Positions 32,801 to 43,971 of a DNA stretch of 64,000 bases are shown piece after piece (positions within the stretch are counted from its first letter, which is position 1; each line of letters opens with the position of its first letter). The notes beneath the pieces are model-generated. The model made no database searches. It was not told the DNA's origin and worked only from the letters and a program-made list of their open reading frames with translations. The position numbers were made by a program, and so were the translations under genes. Origin of the DNA: Anadara kagoshimensis (lineage: Eukaryota > Mollusca > Bivalvia > Arcoida > Arcidae); contig CM037871.1 in the NCBI GenBank assembly GCA_021292105.1, positions 34,779,997 through 34,843,996 on the forward strand, given 5' to 3'.

Positions 32801-33080
32801 AGAAGCAGTAGTCAGAAGTTGTGTCAGAATCAGATGTCTGTTTATGAATGGAGAAGATAACATCAGTACCATCTAAGTGAGAAAGCCACTTCAGTTTCGG
32901 GTTGAGACTGATCACCTCAGCCAGCGAACCTCTGGAGGTTGTCGTGGACAGCGCCGAAACAGCCAAGAAAGGAGGATCCACCTGAAGACGGAACTGAAGA
33001 GCATTAGCACCAAAAGATGCATTCAAGGTATCACCTCGTATGTTCATCATCAATGCCAAAATAGCAAAAATATATCTCAA
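29806..33080 (+). mobile_element. Decayed R2-like non-LTR retrotransposon
   Basis: Frames in succession read like one reverse-transcriptase polyprotein: KWPPSKNRKAWEESDED and GSVDQKLEIMSTIIYTIG near 29905-30030; KARASSAPGLNGISYK near 30500; FRTIPLLNAEGKIFLAIVAK near 30690; SVQKGGVPGISGCIEHT near 30800; then AFMSDMTVTT near 31190, where family members have FMDD. The first catalytic Asp is thus Ser. Further on come FLRRWLGVPRSFSSLGLY and, near 32480-32540, a VELTVPCE stretch like the restriction-type endonuclease of R2-like elements, ending near 32810. Stops and frameshifts occur about every 200-400 bp. The element is long dead. Its 5' start coincides with the break in the minus-strand nuclease gene. 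The R2/R4-like assignment rests on motif order and the C-terminal nuclease; a related early-branching clade is possible. Confidence 0.75.
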
Positions 33081-33255
33081 ATTTGCACTTAATTGACTTT
33101 AGCCTAATTTCATGGCTTTTATTTTAGCACTTTCTATTTTGTTTACCATCTGTCATGTTTTATGACATTTTAGATCTGATTTTATGCCTGTATATAATGG
33201 ATATGCCAATAATACATACGTTTAGTTAACAAATCCAACCGATTTTTCACTTATT

Positions 33256-33268
33256 TGACCTTTGACCT
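33256..33268 (-). promoter_or_regulatory. DR1 nuclear-receptor-type motif in right TIR
   Basis: TGACCTTTGACCT, the inverse complement of the motif at 28667-28679, conserved between the two diverged TIRs. Confidence 0.35.
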
Positions 33269-33520
33269 AGTTATGAGACTCTGACCCAATTTCGAGCTTG
33301 GCATCCGACCGTGTCATGTTCCACACACATCAAGGATGACTTTAAGCATAGTCAGACTATTCTACTAAAAATGCCATCAAACTCATTTTTAAGCCACTTT
33401 TTCCCGTTTGGATGGACTACTAATGTGCAACTTCAGAATTATTATGCATCCAGTCAAAAGTAGCACATGACACCTAGAATTAGCCTTAATATCTTACCGT
33501 AAGAAATAAATCTGAGTATT

Positions 33521-33548
33521 TGATTGATTGATTGATCGATCGATCGAT

Positions 33549-33637
<89 letters not shown>

Positions 33638-33638
33638 C
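33521..33638. repeat. (GATT)n microsatellite with GATC interruption
   Basis: About 118 bp of GATT repeats; four units near the left end are GATC. An ATT/AAC trinucleotide run follows at 33668-33699. Confidence 0.95.
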
Positions 33639-33866
33639 TTAGAACAGCCACTACAACCACGACAACATTAATAATAATAATAATAACAACAACAATAATT
33701 TTGACTTGAAGTATACGTAGGCCTATAAATATTTTTTTTAAATAATTCAGTGGATGCATAAAAAATAGACAAAAAAGGAAGTCTTACTAAAGATGGGCCA
33801 AGTTAAACAGTTTGTTAAATATACATATCGACGATTCGAGTCTGGCCAATTAGATATATCCACAAG

Positions 33867-34087
33867 GGCCAGTTTTCATAATAAATTTTAAAAATACCCA
33901 TAAGTATATATAAATTAATATATGTTTTTTTTTTAAATATTAGAAACTGGCCCCTAAATACTTCTGAGCACAGGGGCCAGTTTCATAATAAAATTTTAAA
34001 AAATACCCATAAGGTAGGTACTCTTTTTTATATACTTATGGGTATTTTTTTAGAATTTTATGAAACTGGCCCCTGTGCTTCTGAGCA
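33867..34087. mobile_element. Two adjacent MITEs ('ggggccagtttcat' family), second with 8-bp target duplication
   Basis: The second copy (33969-34077) starts 'cacaggggccagtttcataa' and ends with its inverse 'tgaaactggcccctgtg'. It is flanked on both sides by 'cttctgag' (33961-33968 and 34078-34085). An 8-bp duplication and CAGGGGC-type ends fit the hAT superfamily. The first copy (33867-33951) has the same ends with more changes ('gggccagttttcataata', 'gaaactggcccc'). Both have the core 'aaaaatacccataag'. Confidence 0.8.
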
Positions 34088-34827
34088 CTGGAAATTATCA
34101 GCCTCTAATGTTTATTATTGTTATTATTATTATTATTTATAATCACCGTAAGCCTCTTCAGCCCGTATCATATACCGGTACGTGATATCCGATTTTGTAT
34201 TCCGCGCGTGTCCTACTTTGTGTATTATTTTTGGTACTGCGGATACGATGACCTTGACATTTTACTTTCTAAACGTGGAGTTGACAGACTTAGCGTTTAC
34301 TATTTTTCAAAACAAGCAGAGATTCTGATGTCGATGGCGAAAAGTTTTGTTGCGTCAAATACAGCAGTAATCTGCCAAAGGCATTCACGCATTGTAACAC
34401 TGTGTCTGGTAAGGGGAAATTTACATTGATAATTTCTTTCTTTCTTTCTTTTTGTTCAACATGCACCTGGTGGCTGAACATGTGTGTATGTAGCGAATGA
34501 TGAAAATTAGAGAGTCGATGACAACAGTTACTAAATTTAATTTTTGAATATGCATGGGTTTAATTAATAGCTAATTTTATTTCTATCAAGGAAACATACA
34601 TTCCCGCTTTCAAACAGCTGGTTCGGGCTTCCATTCATTCTTGTTATTCCTTCCTCGTAGTCATTTCACTCAGCTTATGGGAAAGAGATCCTCAAACCAA
34701 AGTAGCTCAGACAGTAAACAATCCATCTATTGTTCAAGTCAGTCTGTTTATGACAGTAAATAACTCTTTATTTCCATAGAAAATCAAATAAAATTGAATA
34801 ATGTTAGATATATTTCACTTACTTGTG

Positions 34828-35095
34828 CCTACTGTTTATTTAGCCTATTTCTGAGAAAGCAAAATCTCAAAATATTCTATAAATTTTAATATGACGGGTA
34901 CAAATCAATGATTATTTTACTTACATGGGCAGAGTTGTTACTAAAAATTCCTGTTTCGGCTCCATCCTTGCTAATGTATCATTTTATGTGACAAAATATA
35001 ACCTTGGTGGGTGTTTACAATGGTAATCTTTTTTACAAAATGGCCGGGTTCTTTATGTTACGTAGTCATGACGAAAGAGTCAACTATTTATGTAG
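34828..35095. repeat. Dispersed repeat, copy 2 (pair with 14289-14580)
   Basis: Colinear with 14289-14580 over about 270 bp, sharing 'aatatgacgggtacaaat', 'gttactaaaaattcc' and 'tggtgggtgtttacaatg'. Non-coding. 34140-34420 just before it is slightly richer in CpG and ends 'gtgtctg|gtaagg', which could be an untranslated exon, but nothing else supports that. Confidence 0.65.
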
Positions 35096-36330
35096 GTTAG
35101 TGCAGCTAAAGATTTTTTTTTTTGCGTAGCTGGGATGACCAAAATTGATTTAATAAAGTTATGACTAGGTACAAGTTAGTGAACAATATCAGTCTTTATT
35201 CATGTGTAGTTGGTTTTCTATGGAAATAAAGAGTTATTTACTGGCAAAAACAGACTGGCTTGAACAGCAGCAATTGTCACAGGCATTTGAGACCCCAGGT
35301 TTTTCTTTTGGAAAAATTTTCTTTTCCAGTTGTGTTTGGAGGCTTGTTCAAGTCTGGAATGAGTTTGGTCTCGTGGTCGCACAGGTCCGGTAGTTTCAAT
35401 TCAAGCTAGGCAAAGATATTTGACTGGCTAGCTCAGTTGGTAGAGTTTCACACTGGTATTTCATTGTTTTTAAGAGGTGTCAGCTATCATTGATGAGGAT
35501 TTGAATATTGATATATCAGCTGAACAATTATTGAAATATCGGAAAAGTGATTACAATAGTTCATTTTTGTTGAATCTTTTATAGACATTATTTTCCACCA
35601 ATATTTGGCATGTCTGGTGTCGTCTTAATATTTCGAATAGGGGCCATCAAGGTTAGTAAAAAGGTATGGTAACCGGTTAACCAAAATTTTGTAACCAAAC
35701 CTTTAACCTGTTAATTGACAGCCATGTGAAAGCATGTTTGAAGTAATATGTTTGCATTAAAAGTTGATTGTGAATATTGAAATACCCGTCATTTCTGTAT
35801 TTGTGAACGTTATTTCAACTTTGGCCGTAAAAACCTAATTAATTTATGTACCTGTGTAATTTACGCAGGTGATTTTCATGTTAAAATTTAGTTAAAAAGC
35901 TTCCATTCCTGTATAATTCACAACCAAGAATTTTGTAGAAATGTGTATTGATGCATAAGATTGTTGTATTGATATATTTTCTGTGTTAGCGCTGGGAAGT
36001 TATTGGCTAATGTTTGCCAAATTTAAGTAGACAAATTGAAATCTTACCAGCAAACAAAATTGAACAAGTAAACAAAACAACACCTTTCAGATACATTTTA
36101 AGAGCCAGTTGCCGTCCAGCTGCAACCTACAGCACATGAAGCTAACTAGTGGGGTTCAACAAGTTTGTTAGTAGTAAATGTAATACAAGGCAATACATTT
36201 ATTCGAGTGAAAGAAAACTAGTCCTTACTAGTTATAACTAATCATGTCAAGAATAATATCATGATTTTAACAATTTAAGGTAAACATGTCTTAAACACAG
36301 GTCAGGTGTGAATACAGGCATAATAGATCT
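35096..36330. other. Gene-free stretch
   Basis: Only a short tRNA-like piece, 'ggctagctcagttggtagag' at 35429, stands out as a SINE head remnant. The short ORF at 35202-35393 has no recognisable domain. Nothing else seen. Confidence 0.5.
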
Positions 36331-36514
36331 ACAGTCCAATCTGCCTTAAAGGCCACCTCTATATAAGGGTCACCTGCCTATAAAGGCCAGTACAATTGTA
36401 TCCCAATTGTCCTTTATTCATACTATTTGAACCTGTATATAAAGGCCACCTGCCCATGGTACAGGCCGTTTTACTGGTTCCCTTGGGTGGTCTTTATAGA
36501 CAGGGTTGACTTGT
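36331..36514 (+). mobile_element. MITE, 'aaaggccacct' family, copy 1
   Basis: About 184 bp, beginning 'acagtccaatctgccttaaa' and ending 'tctttatagacagggttgac'. The interior 'tgtatcccaattgtccttta' and 'gaacctgtatataaaggcca' blocks are shared with 39431, 50371 and 61789. The ends pair as inverted repeats. Confidence 0.75.
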
Positions 36515-36576
36515 ATATGAAACCTCAAAGGACTGATCTTTGTATTGAAATATAGGCTGTGGAATTTAAATGCTGC

Positions 36577-37012
36577 AGGCAGCAGGGATTTTTCTGGGTA
36601 TCCACAGGGTCTTGTAAAGGGACCCATTCCCAATGCAAAACAACATACATTTTTCCCAATTCTGTGGTAAAAAATTCCCAATTAGCTGTGTTTATCAATT
36701 TTTTGAGGAAAAAAATTTCACAAGATCATCAACATCATATTCAGAGGATATCTCTTTCTGATAACGATTTCAATCTATGTTAACCCACATTTTGCTGGAT
36801 GATTTATATAGAGACAAAAGAGACAGTGCTATTTTGCTGTGAAGTCCAATATAATTTGTTCAAATACCAGTATTCTAGTGGTCTAGAATTTCTAATATGT
36901 TGTTGTGATTTTTCCCAAAATTACATGTTTGTTGAGCATTTTCCCAATTTTATCCCAAGGTCCTTTTCCCAAAAAGGTCAGAAAAATCCCTGGGCAGAGC
37001 CTTAAGAATGAC
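36577..37012. mobile_element. Possible TIR element ('agggatttttctggg' ends)
   Basis: The left end 'cagcagggatttttctgggt' and right end 'tcagaaaaatccctgggcag' are inverted. The interior repeats 'tttttcccaa' and 'attcccaat'. About 430 bp, no ORF. The class is uncertain. Confidence 0.45.
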
Positions 37013-37317
37013 CCTGTCCTGGAAGGCCTGTCGCTGTCGAACAGGTCCTTTCACTGTTGCAACCAGTGTCAAGCCTAGTTCTTACTTACAGGATTTTGCC
37101 ACCATTTTAGATTTGTTCTGAAGATAAATGAATGCAGATTTTAACTTTTGATGCTTTGTAGCAATGTTAATCATGGAATCAATAAGATTTGTCTACCATT
37201 ACTGAAATCACTACCAATCATTATTTCTTCCTTACCAATAATTATCAATAAATATCATAATTGTTATAAACTCCGATAAGAATGTATAACACTAGACTAC
37301 CTTGAATTATTCTAGAT

Positions 37318-37930
37318 TTGTTGTAGCCTACAAGATATTCCACATCTAAACATCTCAATGCGTAAAGTGTTTGTATACAAATGTTCTATACAAGCAGTTA
37401 TATAACAAAAATTGAAGGTGATTCTAATTTCTAAATTTGCTACAGAACATGCGGACTGAAGTTGGATTTGTCGTAGCCCACAATATATTCCACATATTAA
37501 ACATCTCAATCGGTATTTAGGGTTTGTATATAAATCATGCTCTATACAAGCAGTTATATGAAAAAGATTGGAGGTGATTCTAATTTCAAAATTTGCAACA
37601 GAACATGTGGACTGAAGTTGGATTTGTCGTAGCCTACAAGATATTCCACAATATCTTAAACATCTCAATCGGTATTTAGGGTTTGTATATAAATCATGCT
37701 CCATACAAGCAGTTATATGACAAAGATTGGAGGTGATTCTAATTTGTAAATTTGGTACAGGACATGTAGACTGAAGTTGGATTTGTCGTAGCCTACAAGA
37801 TATTCCACATCTTAAACATCTCAATCGGTTAGAGTTTGTATATAAATCATGCTCCATACAAGCAGTTCTATGACAAAGATTGGAGGTGATTCTAATTTCT
37901 AAATTTGCTATAGAACATGTGGACTGATTT
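37318..37930. repeat. Four-unit tandem repeat of about 155 bp
   Basis: Units start near 37319, 37467, 37624 and 37783 with 'ttgtcgtagcctacaagata' and carry 'aaacatctcaatcggtattt', 'tacaagcagttatatgacaa' and 'ggaggtgattctaattt'. Read on the minus strand it stays open for 181 codons with a Cys-rich repeat of about 52 residues (RCLRCGISCRLRQIQLQS). Sequence drift is equal in all codon positions as far as I can see, and there is no signal peptide or splice context, so I treat it as non-coding. Confidence 0.85.
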
Positions 37931-38136
37931 GTTGAATATTTTTTACAGACAAAAGGATTGTATGTTTGTGTGATTGTTTCATTTATTGCCAGTTGTTTAT
38001 GTTGTAAACATTAAAGTCTTGTATCATATCAGTGAGATGGTTAAACATTGTCTAAATTTAGCAAATTGATAAAGAACAAAGGTATATAGAGTTGTGACAG
38101 AATACTGATATTTAAAATATAGCTAGGCTTTTGTTG

Positions 38137-38508
38137 TAGAATGTTGCTTAACATCCCATCAACTAGTTTTCAGCTAAATGCGATGAGAACTACTTTATTA
38201 ATCTCTATGGATTAATCTATGAAGAAGTTCTTATATGCATGTGAATTGTGAGTGTGTTTTGTGGTCTGCCTTGTACCAAAGCACACTTATGGTGACTTTA
38301 AGGTGCTAGCTCACTGAGTCAGTACTCGACAGACAAGCGTGCCACTCTCTCAGTCACATTATACTGACACCGGAAGAAAGAATAAAGTAAAGCCAACACC
38401 AAGGAAAATTCACTTTCCCACATTTGGTCTGAGCAGGACTCGAACTCAAGCGGTGAGAGACCCTGGATTTGTAGACTGATGTCTTATTTATTAGGCCACC
38501 CCATCAAT
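38137..38508 (-). mobile_element. tRNA-headed SINE, family B, copy 1
   Basis: Minus orientation. The head reads 'ggcctaataaataagacatc', then box B 'gagttcgagtcctgc'. The body has 'aaagtgaattttccttggtg' and 'agctagcacctta', and the tail 'gatgggatgttaagcaacat'. The same order is found at 43972-44343 and 60303-60640. Distinct from family A in head, body and tail. Confidence 0.75.
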
Positions 38509-39186
38509 AGGTACATTATATATGTATCCATGTACTAGTAAGTCATGGCACCCCTAGAAGCCAAGGTAAAATGTCAAGCTGGTATAGCGCTCAAAGTGAC
38601 TTAAAATGTTGTAATCGCATCTCTATTACCTAAACCTATTTGGTGGAATTGCAGACATATTGTCAGTTGCTCTTGATTTCTCATCTAAATCGCCCAACTT
38701 TTATATAACACTAAAAAATCTATTTTAAGAAATGTTGACAATGAATCCAGTTTTCATTGTACAGGGCTCTGCAATGTGAGTAAAACACAAAAGTGAAGCA
38801 TTTGCTAGTAATTACTTGTAAATTTGAGTTGTTTTATCATATTCACTTGCCCTTGATAGTAAAAAGTCAAATCCAGATTTTCCTTTCTGTTTTTACTCTT
38901 CAAGCTACATCCCTTAAGTGCTTAAAATCAGTACACTGCAATCTGTAATTTGTCAAGCGTTTGCATGATTAGGTTTTTAAGTGTTTATTTCATTGCTACA
39001 AGCAGGAAACAAAGCATGCAGAAGTCTTTGCTTTTCAACTCTGTGATTATGAATAAAAAATCAGAACCTTGAATACTCTACGGCTAAAAAGGGTTGCATA
39101 TACGAGTGCCATTTCAAAAGAAATACTCTTAACTCTTGCATGTTATGGGTATAGCTAGCTAGTAAGCAGGTGTTTACCTTTTCAGA

Positions 39187-39322
39187 GCAACTTGACTTGC
39201 TTCCCTAGTGGAACATGTTAATTATAATTTCCCGATTTTCAAAGTTTTTGCTTTGCCTTTTGGATTGTGGTTTAGACGTGAACTTGATGTTTGGATTGTG
39301 GTTTGGACATGGACATTTGACA
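39187..39322 (+). repeat. Dispersed relative of the 41-bp satellite unit
   Basis: Contains 'gcaacttgacttgcttccct', 'agtggaacatgt' and 'ttttcaaagtttttgctttg', followed by 'ttttggattgtggtttagac' and again 'tttggattgtggtttggaca' plus 'tggacatttga'. That is one and a half satellite-like units next to the same leader as at 19836-19920. Confidence 0.7.
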
Positions 39323-39430
39323 GCTATCTTTGGGTTTGACACCATATTAAAATGCCGAATATACATTGGGTCAATTGCCTGTCCCCTTAACTTCAAAATT
39401 AAGCCCCATGTGTTAAGAAACTGTCAGTCT

Positions 39431-39606
39431 ACAGTTAAACCTGCCATAAAGGTCACCTCTATATAACGGCCAAATGCTTACAAAGGCCAGTAGAATTGTA
39501 TCCTAATTGTTCTTGATTCATTTTATTTGAACCTGTATATAAAGGCCACCTGTCCATAAGCCACTTTACTGGTTCCCTTAGGTGGCCTTTATACAGGTTT
39601 GACTGT
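39431..39606 (+). mobile_element. MITE, 'aaaggccacct' family, copy 2
   Basis: 176 bp with good inverted ends, 'acagttaaacctgccataaa' and 'tttatacaggtttgactgt', between TA dinucleotides. It has the shared core 'gaacctgtatataaaggcca'. This is the cleanest copy and fits a Tc1/mariner-type MITE by its TA flanks. Confidence 0.8.
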
Positions 39607-40032
39607 AGTTGAATCTTAGTTAAATTGATGTTTAATATGTACATTTTACTGCCACTATAATATGTACATATTACTGCCAAAATATGTGACAAGCAGATTT
39701 TTTTGCTGGCTAGTAAACATCTCTGGTTTACGAGCCAAGAGTCGGTAAAATATTGCAGTTGTAGATTCTAGTTGTAACTGATATAATTTTTTAGCCAGAC
39801 AAAAAAATATCTTGCCACCTTGGTCACTGTTTGATAATTTTGAGTTGTTTTAAAAATAGACATTTTGATGGACATTTTGTATTTACAAATTAGCTTTGAA
39901 CACCAACAAATGTAGGAAAAAGGATTTTTGATAAAAATGAGTCATTACTGCATCGGATATATATATATTATTAGGTAGGAAAGTCCAAGCCTTTTCAGAG
40001 TAATATTGTGTATATATATGTATGGCTGTACT

Positions 40033-40261
40033 CAGGGCTCTTGCTGGGTCATTTTTGGGGCCGATATTCTGCCCCATTCACAATTTAAAATCGTATGGTT
40101 TTTTCAAAATCATTTTGCTAATTTTCACAATTTTGGAAATTTCAGTTTTAAAATCAGTATACTTGGAGTTTTTTTCCCCACAATTTTGGCTATTATGATG
40201 CTTTTTTTTCACAATTGCAAGGGTCCCGGCCCCATTCACAGAAAAGTGAGAGAAAGCCCTG
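40033..40261. mobile_element. Possible MITE with 'cagggct' ends
   Basis: Starts 'cagggctcttgctgggtcat' and ends 'gagagaaagccctg'. The outer 8 bp are inverted. 'gtact' abuts both ends, a possible partial target duplication. It has poly-T rich interior and no ORF. Confidence 0.4.
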
Positions 40262-40674
40262 GTACTGGTCAAATAAGTACCAGTAGACTTAATGGAGTTA
40301 TATCTGTTATTTACAAAAAATGAGACAATCCAATTACAGATGAAGTTGCATGATTTACGTTGTTGGCAGATTATATTTACAGGTAACTGGAATAATACTT
40401 CAGGGAGAATTATTCACATTAATATTTCATGTATATATATTGTATGTACAGTATCTATATACTAAATGCCCCTGGTATTTTGTTTGTTAGTGATTTGAGT
40501 GACACATCAAATATTGATGTCATAATAATCATATTTCACAGTGTTTACCATTAACTACTGCTTTGCTTTATACTTTGTTTATCAATCTGTTCAATGTCAT
40601 ATAAGCGTGTTTAAATTAGAATTATGCATTTATGGTAAAGTGCATTTTTTAAACTACACTATGAGTCAAAAGGA

Positions 40675-41215
40675 AACCAGTTTAAACCAAACTGGGTAAA
40701 CTGAAAACCAGTCCAGACTAAATGTTGATTAAACTGAAAACCTGTCCAGACTAAGGTAAAAATCTATATATAGACCAAGCCTTTTTAAAATTGACAACCT
40801 GTTTAAATTAAACCAAGTATAAACTGAAAACCTGTCTAATCTTAACCAAGTATAAGCTGAAAACCTGTCTAATCTTAACCAAGTATAAACTGAAAACCTG
40901 TCTAAACCAAGCCTTTTTAAAACTGAAAACCTGTCTAAACTAACCCAAGTATACCCGGTAAACTGATCACCTGTCTAATCTTAACCAAGTATAAACTGAA
41001 AACCTGTCTAATCTTAACCAAGTATAAACTGATCACCTGTCTAATCTTAACCAAGTATAAACTGAAAACCTGTCTAATCTTAACCAAGTATAAACTGAAA
41101 ACCTGTCTAATCTTAACCAAGTATAAACTGAAAACCTGTCTAAACCAAGCCTTTTTAAAACTGAAAACCTCTCTAAAATAAACCATTTATAAACTTAGAA
41201 ACTGTCTAAATAAAA
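40675..41215. repeat. 33-bp tandem repeat ('gaaaacctgtcta')
   Basis: About 15 units. The regular ones are 33 bp: 'taaactgaaaacctgtctaa' plus 'tcttaaccaagta'. The left part is more irregular, with 'ccaagcctttttaaaactg' inserts. The minus-strand ORF repeats LVKIRQVFSLY because 33 is divisible by three. A short inverse relative, 'tttagacaggttttcagttt', is at 61626. Confidence 0.9.
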
Positions 41216-41465
41216 GTTAACTTCTTGTCAGTGTTAATTCTCCAAAACTATAAAGCACTAATTTACAAAACTATGTTCAAAGCATCAATATTGATTTGAG
41301 ATGGGCATATCATTAAACTGTGTTGGTTTGCTCTTTTTCCTCAGAGTTATGGCCCTTTGAACATCAGATTAAATTGCAAAAATATACCTACTTTCATGGG
41401 ATCCTTATTCATTGTAGCTGTATTGTGACATTTAACATGTAATACATTAATTTAAACCCATAAAG

Positions 41466-41665
41466 ACTTTGAGAAAGAAAGAATGGAGTTCGCTGATGTT
41501 CCACATGATCAACACCCCTTAATGTTTGTGTTGGGCCTTTTGAAAAATGTTGGAAATGTTAATGTCACAAATTCCCGGTTTTTTAAGGGTAAACATGAAC
41601 CGATAGGATTCCATTCAATGGAAATAATAGTATCACAGAAATGTTATAAGGGGTATTATGATTGA
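41466..41665. repeat. Diverged dispersed repeat (pair with about 46100-46290)
   Basis: Shares with 46100-46290 the order of 'gatcaacaccccttaa'-like, 'tgttggaaa'-like, 'acaaattcc'-like and 'caatggaaataata'-like blocks. The plus-strand ORF of 60 codons is not conserved in the second copy. Confidence 0.4.
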
Positions 41666-42247
41666 GGTAGTGGCGAACCATATTGTCATCCTTTATTGCC
41701 AGGTGAGCCGCAGAATGACCCGTTCAACCACTGATTTAAAAATACCATTGTGTACATCAGTCATTAAGACATTTAAGTTTGGACAACCATGTATTGAAAA
41801 ACAGCAGCATCTACATGAATAAATATGGTTGCCATGGTTATATAATTATAAAAAGCTTATGATAAGACAAAGAATGGATTTTAATTAAGCTAAATGGACA
41901 TGCTATATCCTGATTTACACAGAATTTCTGGCTGTGTCATTACATAGTCCATTAGATATATTTATTAGGATGAGTCCATACTAAACAACATATTATCAAT
42001 AATTAATGTTTTTGAATTTTATTTTATTTTTGAAAATAATACCAGATTAAAGAATATGAACTTTTCCTGAATTTAGAGATGATGACTATGTTAATTTATC
42101 CAAAAAATTGTTTTAATTTTGTAATTTTTTAAAATTTGAACACAAATATAATGTACACACAAATACCAATTAATTTAAAAATAAATTTCAATTGTTCTTT
42201 TGAAAATATAAACAGATTTCTATATGAATTTTGTACTCTTAATGAAG

Positions 42248-42301
42248 GAACACACACACACGCACATGACCACACACACACACACACACACAAACACACA
42301 C
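42248..42301. repeat. (CA)n microsatellite
   Basis: An impure CA tract. A second, GT-type tract is at 42844-42869. Confidence 0.9.
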
Positions 42302-43210
42302 AGATGGGGGTAATGGGGTAATGATGATTTTTTTTAACCAGGTAACTTTTTTTCTTTATAAAGAGTCCAGTCATCCAATCAAGGAAATTTGTCCGTTTTA
42401 TACTTAATTGAACTTTAAAGTTTCCACCGACTCAACATAGGAATTTTGTTTTTATTTATATACCTAAATTTAAATCATAAGTAAAAAAAAATGTGTGAAC
42501 ACAGGTAAATGTGTATCTAAGAACAGGTAAGACTTGGGTTTTTTGTTATACCACTACAGTCATTATGATGTAGATAATCAGCTCCCCTTCAAGATAACCT
42601 CATAGCTGGGAAGTCCATGTGCTAATCAATGTGTGGTTGACATATTTGTAGTGGGAATGTTTCAGTAAATTTTTGAATGGATAGGTATTCCATAGGTATT
42701 CCAGATATGAGGTAGTGATTATACATTGTTGGTAGCTGTGATCAAATTATGCTAGGTATTTTTTTCAGTGTTTTACAGTTGTTTTAGAACTATTTTAAAT
42801 TACAGGAAGTCATTTTGAAAGTACAATGTAGGTATTTATAAAATGTGTGTGTGTGTGTGTGTGTGTGTTACTAATATTTTTGTGTTAACCACTGAGGATA
42901 TGTTTATCCTAAATTTTTGAAGTCAGAATTCCTATAAGTTTTAATGACATTTTGTATTCATTTAGGTATAACATTTTTGATCACTCACTGTAAATTGATA
43001 TGGGTGTATGTAAATTTAAATGGGCTGATGGTTTTATCCATTTTATCACCATTAGGTCATTAGCCCATTAGGTATTGATTTTAATACTTGTTTGTTTCGT
43101 TTAGAGGACTATTTTTGTCATATCTTGATGTTTTGGTCATATCTGAACATTTTAGTATTATCATTATCAGTAGATAAAAGTTCATTCATTCATTCTTTTA
43201 TTTATTTCAT

Positions 43211-43530
43211 CTACCACTACGATAGCTTAGTTGGTATGGTACTCGCTTTATATGTGGGATGTCATGAGTTTGAACCCCATCCATGTCTGACAAAGACTTA
43301 AAGATCTATATATAGGTAGTGACTGGCATTTACAATTCATTTCACAGGTCCTTCTGAAGAGACATAAAAAACTGATGTCTGTGTCATGGCAGGTGTGGCC
43401 TGAAGAACTCTCCCTACACATTGACCTGAGCACACTGCAAAGGTCAAAATTTTAGCCTTTTTACCTTTAGCTGATGACATCTTGATACAAGTAAATATTC
43501 TTGGCTGGGATGTAAAACCCAATTCGATTA
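43211..43530 (+). mobile_element. tRNA-headed SINE, family A, copy 5
   Basis: The head has 'agcttagttggtatggtact' and 'gagtttgaaccccat'. The body has 'aggtccttctgaagagacat', 'tgtcatggcaggtgtggc' and 'acactgcaaaggtcaaaatt'. The tail is 'gtaaatattcttggctggga' then 'aaaacccaattcga'. One of the best-preserved copies. Confidence 0.8.
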
Positions 43531-43971
43531 TTTTTGGGAAAATCAAGTTTATTCTTTTGATGGTGCATTTATGTAATTGTTTGCAGACTGTTTTGGTATA
43601 TTTTACAAGTAATGTAGAAGGATAAATTGGCAATGCATCCTTGGTTTATATTTCTTCAGCTGTAATTTATGGGGAAAAACATTTATATATATTGTTTCAG
43701 TTTTTAATATAGTATCTAGTATTATGTTCATTTTGTAAAAAGCTTTATTTCATTAAAAATGAAATTTTGAATCTACCTGACACTTAGATTATACATGTAA
43801 ACGTAGATGTTTTGATTACCGGTACTTTTCCATATTAACTTTTGTAGAAGTGCATGAAGGGGACTAGTACAAATGAGCATTGGGCCTTTAAGCTCATCTG
43901 TGCCAATGGCTCAGATGTGCTTATAATTGCTATAGTAAATTTGTATACTATGTGCCCTTTATCAGTAAAAA

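Larger units (their letters stand above)
28526..33424. mobile_element. 4.9-kb element with about 180-bp terminal inverted repeats, split by a retrotransposon
   Basis: 28526-28695 and 33240-33424 are inverted copies. Shared blocks in order from each end are 'ccatccaa', 'tttgatggcattttt', 'agtagaata', 'cggatgccaagct' and 'aggtcaaaggtcaa'. Inside lie a minus-strand nuclease-like ORF relic (28943-29805) and a plus-strand R2-like retroelement (29806 to about 33080). The simplest reading is a DNA transposon that carried the nuclease-like gene and later received the retroelement. The left flank 'gtcatg' and right flank 'atgtgc' give no clear target duplication. Confidence 0.7.

Noticed and set aside
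33454..33759. Asn-Gln-Ser repeat protein on the minus strand
   Set aside because: It is a translation of the (GATT)n microsatellite.
34140..34420. 5' untranslated exon or promoter for the gene at 57358
   Set aside because: A somewhat higher CpG content and one GT donor-like site are too weak over a distance of 23 kb.
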